A stretch of DNA of 64,000 nucleotides from Selenomonadaceae bacterium (GTDB lineage Bacteria; Bacillota; Negativicutes; Selenomonadales; Selenomonadaceae): positions 20,930 to 84,929 of the forward strand of contig JAFXTD010000020.1 of NCBI GenBank assembly GCA_017535925.1. Direction: 5' to 3'. This document shows positions 59,400-64,000 of this stretch, piece after piece. The translations under genes were made by a program, and so were the position numbers. The notes beneath the pieces were generated by a model. That model saw only the letters and a program-made list of their open reading frames with translations. It made no database searches and was not told the DNA's origin. Positions within the stretch are counted from its first letter, which is position 1; each line of letters starts with the position of its first letter.

Positions 59400-59618
59400 G
59401 AACATGTTGATAATCGAAACGCAACGGGTAGTTGAAACCCGGCCGTCACGGATGACGGCCGCCGGCGTTAAAAACAGGATGTTTTTACAGCCGGTTGAAC
59501 GCCCCCGCGAGGTGCCCTTTCTTTTTGCTACTTTTTCTTTGGGCACGCAAAGAAAAAGTAGAAGAAAACTGCAAAGAAAAAGTAGAAGAAATTTTTTAAA
59601 AGCAATTTACCAACAGTC
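59400..59618. repeat. MITE-like repeat, complete copy C
   Basis: This roughly 220-base segment matches the reverse complement of 44904-45121. Shared landmarks in order are TGTTGATAA, GCAACGG, the GGCCGTC..GACGGCC palindrome, CGCCGGCG, ACAGGATGT, CTTTTTGCTACTTTTTCTTTG, GGGCA.CGCAAAGAAAAAGTAG and the terminal AATTTACCAACA. It has a small insertion after AACGCC. There is no coding potential. It fills the gap between cbiH and the NlpC/P60 gene. Confidence 0.8.
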
Positions 59619-59619
59619 C

Positions 59620-60369
59620 CTAATCACTAACCACTTTCCTTGCTCCGACGAAACGCGGCTTCCAATATTCGTTGTCGAGGCTGTCAATCTTAACGCCTTT
59701 GCTTGACGAGGCATGAAGAAATTTTCCGTCGCCGATATAAATTCCGCAATGTGAGACGCCCGTCTCGTACGTCGTGAAAAAAACCAAATCGCCCGGCTTG
59801 AGCTGATTAATCTTTGCGGACTTGCCGAGATTGTATTGTTCATCTGCGAGGCGCGGAATGGTCAAGCCGTGCATTTTGAAAACGTATTGTATCAAGCCGG
59901 AACAGTCGAAGCCCGAAGGAGTCGTGCCGCCGAATACGTAAGGGATACCCATAAAAGTTTGTGCCGTTGCGACAATTTGCTTGCCTTGAGTGCCGCTGAT
60001 AAAACTTCTTCCGAAAGGCGCGAGCGTCGTCGATTTTGTCGTATCAACATCTGTCGAAGTGACTTTGAGTTCGGGAAGTTTTCGTCCTTTCTTTTCTTTA
60101 GCTTTCTTCAAGGCGCGCCATGTGACGTTTGTGACAATTCCCGTGACGGAAATTTTGTTGTCGTGTTGGAAGGCGGCGACCGCACGTTCGGTCTCGTTGC
60201 CGTAAATCCCGTCGAGTTCGGTTATGTCGTAGCCGATAAGATAAAGTTTTTTCTGCAAAGTCAAAACATCGTTGCCGCGAGAATTCCGCGAGAGTGTCGG
60301 CGAGGCAAAAGTCGTGCCGGTCAATAGTGTTACGATTGCGGCGGCGGTTACTGCAATTTTAAATTTCAT
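59620..60369 (-). CDS. Secreted NlpC/P60 peptidoglycan endopeptidase with PG-binding domain
   Basis: About 249 residues: signal peptide (cut near TFAS, residue 22), a PG_binding_1 domain (about 24-90; LQKKLYLIGYDITELDGIYGNETERAVAAFQ) and a C-terminal NlpC/P60 domain with catalytic Cys in FDCSGLIQYVF, His in VSHCGIYIGDG and the third residue in FLHASSSKGV. It cuts peptide stems (usually D-Glu-diaminopimelate bonds) in the wall. ATG 60369 is preferred; the longer frame begins in heptamer DNA. The last codons (VVSD) and stop also lie in heptamer DNA. Confidence 0.92.
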   Translation of the reverse strand: MKFKIAVTAAAIVTLLTGTTFASPTLSRNSRGNDVLTLQKKLYLIGYDITELDGIYGNETERAVAAFQHDNKISVTGIVTNVTWRALKKAKEKKGRKLPELKVTSTDVDTTKSTTLAPFGRSFISGTQGKQIVATAQTFMGIPYVFGGTTPSGFDCSGLIQYVFKMHGLTIPRLADEQYNLGKSAKINQLKPGDLVFFTTYETGVSHCGIYIGDGKFLHASSSKGVKIDSLDNEYWKPRFVGARKVVSD

Positions 60370-60384
60370 CGCATCTGCCTCCAA

Positions 60385-60462
60385 AATGCAATGCGTAATT
60401 TGTAATGCGTAGTGCGCAATTAAAACCAAAATCATTACGCATTAAGCATTGCGCATTGCACC
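60385..60462. repeat. Heptamer fold-back (AATGCGT / ATTACGC arms)
   Basis: AATGCGT, AATTTGT, AATGCGT, AGTGCGC on the left and ATTACGC, ATTAAGC, ATTGCGC on the right, around an AAAACCAAAATC centre. It lies between mupG and the NlpC/P60 gene. Confidence 0.85.
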
Positions 60463-61509
60463 CTAAACAAATTTAAATGAAAACTTTCGGTGCGGTCGGA
60501 GGTAGCCCGTCAAAAAAATTTCCTCGTCCAAAATGTGCGCCGCGATATTGACACGCCCGTCGGCAGGCAACACATCCTGAACTATTTGAACTTCGCCCGC
60601 ATATCGACCGAAGTTTTCATTGTCAATCGTCACGTCCCCGAAGCTGCGTTCAATCGCCGGCTCTTCGGGAGGAATTTTTCCGCTGACTTCTTTAAAATAT
60701 TGTCGACCTTCAATCGCCCGAATCACCGACTTTGCAATATCGGGGCGGCGTGTGAATTTGCGGCTCAAAATTTCTGCGGTAGTCAAGTCGTTGCTTAGAA
60801 GTTGAGCGTGAAAAACAATTTCGTCGCTTTGAATCGCGGCAACGGCTTGAAGTTCCTCTTTGGTTGGAGCACCGTCGCCGATAATTATGAAGTCGACGCC
60901 GAACGCCGCCAAAAATCTTGCGGAGAGGTCTGTCGAAAAATTTCTGCAGTCTTCGAGAGTTGGAAGCCCTTCGCGCAGAGGCAATCGACGTTTGCCGTCC
61001 TTGCTTGGAACGAACGCGCCGACTTCAATGCCCAAGTCGTGGAGGAGGCGATTTTGATTTTCGAAAAAGTAAGTGTCAAGCCCCGTATAAGGATGCGGAT
61101 AAAAATTGTGGAGCGCGGAAATGTTTTCAAAGTTTGCGTCGAGGTCAAGCAGGTCGTCCAAAAATTTTTCCGAGACGGTTGAGGCATTGAGTTGGATTTT
61201 CCGCTTGCGACTAAGCTCAACGACTTTTTCCGCCGAGAAGCCGTCGTCGAGTCGAAGAGTTATCCCGTCGATGTCGTATTGCGAAAAATTTTCGGCGTTC
61301 ACGTCGAGGATAATTTCGAAGCCGTTGGTTACGGCGGTTGTCAAAATATCCGTCAAGTCGTCAAAAAAATTTTCGGCATTCGACGTTTCGGGAATCTGCA
61401 CGGAGGTAAATAATCGTTTGAAGCCGAGAGCCGCCGCCGCCTCAATCAGCGAAAGATTTTCTTCGCTTGAGTAGTCGAGCCCGGCGTAAATTGATATTCC
61501 GTTCTGCAT
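60463..61509 (-). CDS. mupG: MupG-type 6-phospho-N-acetylmuramidase (DUF871)
   Basis: The 348-residue protein belongs to the DUF871/MupG family: ISIYAGLDYSSEENLSLIEAAAALGFKRLFTSVQIPE at the N-terminus, ALHNFYPHPYTGLDTYFFENQNRLLHDLGI in the barrel, and a C-terminal cyclophilin-like domain from about residue 240. MupG of Staphylococcus hydrolyses MurNAc-6P-GlcNAc during wall recycling. It lies directly after murQ, the same pairing as in staphylococci, which supports the function. Between them is a heptamer array. Confidence 0.9.
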   Translation of the reverse strand: MQNGISIYAGLDYSSEENLSLIEAAAALGFKRLFTSVQIPETSNAENFFDDLTDILTTAVTNGFEIILDVNAENFSQYDIDGITLRLDDGFSAEKVVELSRKRKIQLNASTVSEKFLDDLLDLDANFENISALHNFYPHPYTGLDTYFFENQNRLLHDLGIEVGAFVPSKDGKRRLPLREGLPTLEDCRNFSTDLSARFLAAFGVDFIIIGDGAPTKEELQAVAAIQSDEIVFHAQLLSNDLTTAEILSRKFTRRPDIAKSVIRAIEGRQYFKEVSGKIPPEEPAIERSFGDVTIDNENFGRYAGEVQIVQDVLPADGRVNIAAHILDEEIFLTGYLRPHRKFSFKFV

Positions 61510-61526
61510 AGCAAAATCTCCTTTGT

Positions 61527-61574
61527 CAGCTTTTAGCTTTCAGCTAACCACTAACAGCTATCAGCTAACCGCTC
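61527..61574. repeat. Heptamer array at the murQ 3' end
   Basis: TTAGCTT, TCAGCTA, ACCACTA, ACAGCTA, TCAGCTA and ACCGCTC in a partly fold-back layout. It contains the last seven or so codons and the stop of murQ. Confidence 0.8.
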
Positions 61575-62303
61575 ATTTATTCTTTTGATTCGGTCGCGGA
61601 GTTTGTCGTTGGTCGCTTGCACGCAAATCATCAAGTTGCCGCGCACTCTTCCGATTTTAATCATCGCCGCAGTCGTGAGCATGTTGAGTACCATCTTTGT
61701 GGCAGTGCCGGCCTTCATGCGTGTCGAGCCCGTCAAAGCCTCCGCGCCCGTCACGGGAGTTATCGCAATGTCGACGACTTGAGCCAAACCGGAATTTTCG
61801 ACGCAAGAGACGCCGATTGTTTTCGCACCGATTTTTTTTGCGAAGTCGACGCCGCCCAAAACGTAAGGCGTCCTGCCCGAAGCCGTGATACCGACGAGAA
61901 TATCCGCCGCGCAGAAATTTTTTTCGGACAAATTTTTTTCGGCAAGGCTGAAATTATCTTCCGCACCTTCGACGGCACGAATCAAAGCACCTTCGCCGCC
62001 CGCGATTAATCCTTGAACCATGTCGGGCGAAACACCGAAAGTCGGCGGGCATTCCGAAGCGTCCAAAACTCCGAGTCTTCCGGAAGTTCCCGCGCCGATA
62101 TAAAATAATCTGCCGCCGCGTGAAAAACTTTCGGCAATCGCGTCGACAGCTTGAGCAATTTGCGGCAAGACACGTTCGACCGCCGTTGCAATTTTTTTAT
62201 CCTCGTCGTTAATCAGCTTGACCATTTCGAGCGTTGAGCATTCGTCGATATGAGCCGTCGCGGGATTTATTTTCTCCGTTGTCAAGTCAGAAAAATTTTC
62301 CAT
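61551..62303 (-). CDS. murQ: N-acetylmuramic acid 6-phosphate etherase MurQ, C-terminally short
   Basis: MurQ cleaves the lactyl ether of MurNAc-6P to give GlcNAc-6P. The 250-residue protein has the SIS-domain core: [24 protein letters not shown] (about 67-90), [15 protein letters not shown] with the catalytic Glu, [11 protein letters not shown] and [19 protein letters not shown]. Known MurQ proteins are about 300 residues; here the C-terminal helical domain is missing. The protein ends RLADSC, encoded by the heptamer array, so the array seems to have replaced its 3' end. It is co-transcribed with a deacetylase gene and mupG. Confidence 0.88.
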   Translation of the reverse strand: MENFSDLTTEKINPATAHIDECSTLEMVKLINDEDKKIATAVERVLPQIAQAVDAIAESFSRGGRLFYIGAGTSGRLGVLDASECPPTFGVSPDMVQGLIAGGEGALIRAVEGAEDNFSLAEKNLSEKNFCAADILVGITASGRTPYVLGGVDFAKKIGAKTIGVSCVENSGLAQVVDIAITPVTGAEALTGSTRMKAGTATKMVLNMLTTAAMIKIGRVRGNLMICVQATNDKLRDRIKRINERLADSC

Positions 62304-62312
62304 GTCGCCACC

Positions 62313-63140
62313 TCAAGGAATAAAAATCAAATCGGCAATTTCGGGGTTGCCTTCGGCGATGTCCGTTTTAAATCTGTGGAGCGGTGCAAAAATCGGCGAA
62401 CCCTTCAAGCGAAGTTTAAACCTCAAAAGCGTTTGCGAATTGCTTCCGAGCACGGGAATCCTCGTCAAAACGTAATTATCGGAATCATTTTCGGCAAGCC
62501 CGTAATCCTCGATAAAGCCTGCGCGGAACCCGACCTCTTTGGAAGTTTCTTCGGCGTCGATTGTGTACTTGCCTTCGGGGTAAGCGATAAACTTGGCGGG
62601 TTTTTTGAGAGCCCACTCAATCGCCTGCTTGGAGCCGTAAATTTCATTCCAGAGCTTGTCGCCCTTGAGCGTCGCAAGATTTTTGTAAGTCATTGTGTGG
62701 CTTTCAAAATCCATGAAGCCGCCCGCTTGCAACGCCCGAACAAAATCCCAACTCAAATAATCTTTCATGCCGATGTGATCCGTCACGATAAAGACCGTCG
62801 CCCGCATGTTGTACTTTTGCAGAAGCGGGAAGACATTTTTATAAATATCCTCGTGCCCGTCGTCGAAGGTCAGCACAATCGGATTTTTCGGCAAAGTCTT
62901 TCCACTCGCCCAAGCGTCAAGCAAATCGTCGGGCGCAATGACATGATAGCCGTTGTCGACCAAATATTTCAGCTGCGCCTCGAAGTCGGCAACCTTGAGC
63001 GTCGTCGGATTGGTGTCGGTGTCGCTCACGCGATGATAAAGCAAAATCGGAACGCCGTCCGCCGCACGCTCAAACAACCAAAAAATAAATCCCGCCGCCG
63101 CCAAGATGAGTATCAACATTGCAAGTAAAAATTTCTTCAT
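62313..63140 (-). CDS. Membrane-anchored polysaccharide deacetylase (NodB-type)
   Basis: The 275-residue protein has an N-terminal hydrophobic anchor (residues 4-22), LLYHRVSD, the NodB motif LTFDDGHEDIY (metal and catalytic Asp), then ATVFIVTDHIG, FESHTMTYKNL (metal His) and FIAYPEGKY. It should de-N- or de-O-acetylate a glycan outside the membrane, possibly peptidoglycan. It is first in the operon with murQ and mupG, transcribed from a near-consensus promoter. Confidence 0.9.
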   Translation of the reverse strand: MKKFLLAMLILILAAAGFIFWLFERAADGVPILLYHRVSDTDTNPTTLKVADFEAQLKYLVDNGYHVIAPDDLLDAWASGKTLPKNPIVLTFDDGHEDIYKNVFPLLQKYNMRATVFIVTDHIGMKDYLSWDFVRALQAGGFMDFESHTMTYKNLATLKGDKLWNEIYGSKQAIEWALKKPAKFIAYPEGKYTIDAEETSKEVGFRAGFIEDYGLAENDSDNYVLTRIPVLGSNSQTLLRFKLRLKGSPIFAPLHRFKTDIAEGNPEIADLIFIP

Positions 63141-63177
63141 GAATCCGAGCTTCTTTCAGTGAAAATTCATTTGATTA

Positions 63178-63206
63178 AATATATAACAAGCGGCGGGCAG
63201 TGTCAA
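63178..63206 (-). promoter_or_regulatory. Near-consensus sigma70 promoter of the deacetylase-murQ-mupG operon
   Basis: On the minus strand TTGACA (63201-63206), a 17-base spacer and TATATT (63178-63183), about 38 bases before ATG 63140. Confidence 0.8.
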
Positions 63207-63270
63207 GATAATTCGCGGGTTGTAAAAAGTTTTGCAGCGTGATAAACTTTGCGGGCAAGGAGGAATTTTT

Positions 63271-63969
63271 ATGGATATTGACATCAGCAAAGTTAAATTC
63301 AATCAGCACGGGCTCGTTCCCGCGATTGTGCAAGAAGAAAGCGGACAAGTCCTCATGCTTGCCTACATGAACGAAGAATCACTCAAGAAAACGATTGAAA
63401 CCGGCTACACGCATTTTTACAGCAGAAGTCGTCAAACGCTTTGGAAGAAGGGCGAGACCAGCGGCAACGTTCAGCAAGTCAAAGCACTCTACTACGACTG
63501 CGACGGCGATGCTCTCCTTGTCAAAGTTCATCAAACGGGCGTGGCTTGTCACACGGGAACTTACTCTTGCTTCAGCGGGCGCAGGCTCGACGAAAATAAA
63601 AATCTTCCCGCCGTCATTGATCAACCGCCCGAAGATTTATCGCTCGTCCTCTACGAATTGTATTCCGTTATCAAAGACAGGCAACGCCACCCCGTCGAAG
63701 GCTCCTACACGAATTATCTTTTCAACATGGGGCACGACAAAATTTTAAAGAAAGTCGGCGAGGAGGCTGTCGAAACCATCATTGCCTCGAAGAACGGCGT
63801 CGACGAAAAAATTTTATATGAGATGGGTGACCTGTGGTATCATTGCCTCGTTTTGTTGGCTTGGCACGGCATTAAGCCCGAAGAACTTTTCGCCGAACTT
63901 ATGAATCGTCGTAAGGGCGGCAGCTATCACAAGTTCAACGGCAAGAGCGGCTCTCGACCCGCCGATTAA
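63271..63969 (+). CDS. hisIE: Bifunctional phosphoribosyl-AMP cyclohydrolase / phosphoribosyl-ATP pyrophosphatase HisIE
   Basis: This fused enzyme catalyses steps 2 and 3 of histidine synthesis. The N-terminal HisI (about residues 1-110) has [31 protein letters not shown], and the metal ligands [21 protein letters not shown] with SCF. The C-terminal HisE (about 120-225) has LYSVIKDR and [16 protein letters not shown] with [17 protein letters not shown] 63271 has SD AAGGAGG. It is the only clear his gene here apart from the PHP phosphatase. Heptamer repeats start right after its stop. Confidence 0.95.
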   Translation: MDIDISKVKFNQHGLVPAIVQEESGQVLMLAYMNEESLKKTIETGYTHFYSRSRQTLWKKGETSGNVQQVKALYYDCDGDALLVKVHQTGVACHTGTYSCFSGRRLDENKNLPAVIDQPPEDLSLVLYELYSVIKDRQRHPVEGSYTNYLFNMGHDKILKKVGEEAVETIIASKNGVDEKILYEMGDLWYHCLVLLAWHGIKPEELFAELMNRRKGGSYHKFNGKSGSRPAD

Positions 63970-64000
63970 GCAATTAGGAATTAGGAATTAGGAATTAGGA
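63966..64000. repeat. Heptamer array TTAGGAA at the window edge
   Basis: At least four AATTAGG units follow directly after the hisIE stop and run past the window end. The same unit is used at 12327. Confidence 0.8.

Noticed and set aside
1..64000. tRNA or rRNA genes
   Set aside because: I saw no cloverleaf with a GTTCGAATC-type arm or rRNA landmark in the gaps. A covariance-model search would be needed to exclude small RNAs.

Overview
The window is bacterial chromosome, dense in genes, mid-GC, with many TTG start codons next to good Shine-Dalgarno (SD) sites. Gene content points to an anaerobic Bacillota, most likely a Negativicutes (Selenomonadales-like) organism. The supporting evidence is a LytR-CpsA-Psr wall enzyme, a SpoIID/LytB protein, tsaB/tsaE/rimI, anaerobic-type cobalamin genes (cbiB, cbiE, cbiH) and a GT9 (heptosyltransferase-like) enzyme. 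That assignment is inference. No rRNA, tRNA or CRISPR was recognised.

Layout. 1-3549 (minus): tsaE, tsaB, a GNAT gene, rimI, an EamA transporter and the 5' end of an ftsZ-like gene that leaves the window. 3734-10932: mostly plus-strand envelope/glycan genes (FAD oxidoreductase, polytopic membrane protein, SpoIID, ChbG/HpnK-like deacetylase, GtrA) with cbiB on minus. 10922-16238 (minus): LytR-CpsA-Psr, YrbL-like, membrane protein, lipoprotein, a divergent tubulin-like GTPase, and cbiE. 16349-22143 (plus): the most interesting operon, a Ser/Thr kinase with zinc ribbon, a vWA protein, a PP2C phosphatase, a GrpE-domain protein and a short Hsp70. I read it as a TerY-P-like phosphorylation triad coupled to its own chaperone pair. 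22207-29428: def, a hypothetical, an FNT channel, an orphan solute-binding lipoprotein, two secreted HAD phosphatases, a CBS-ACT protein and an esterase. 29448-35664: a two-gene unit of unknown function with a 1,724-residue P-loop ATPase. 35695-44818: a branched-chain amino acid ABC operon (livKHMGF) interrupted by surface-glycan genes (GT9, two paralogous acetyltransferases, an HD hydrolase). 45172-48282: adenine deaminase and purine permease. 48491-57172: a decaying accessory zone with two GIY-YIG genes (one broken), a broken C5 DNA methyltransferase, a broken BspA-type leucine-rich-repeat gene, and intact rpe, YjiH-like, thioredoxin-reductase-like and glutaredoxin genes. 57370-64000: glutathione peroxidase, ubiX, cbiH, NlpC/P60, then deacetylase-murQ-mupG (MurNAc-6-P recycling), and hisIE.

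Two families of non-coding DNA run through the window. The first is degenerate heptanucleotide tandem arrays, often folded back into inverted arms, at a dozen sites. They resemble the STRR repeats of cyanobacteria. They supply stop codons for several genes, appear to truncate murQ, and interrupt a GIY-YIG gene. The second is a MITE-like repeat of about 220 bp, present as two complete copies and one truncated copy and always embedded in heptamer DNA. A duplicated leader hairpin that hides the SD sites of livH and of the inserted GT9 gene is a further regulatory curiosity.
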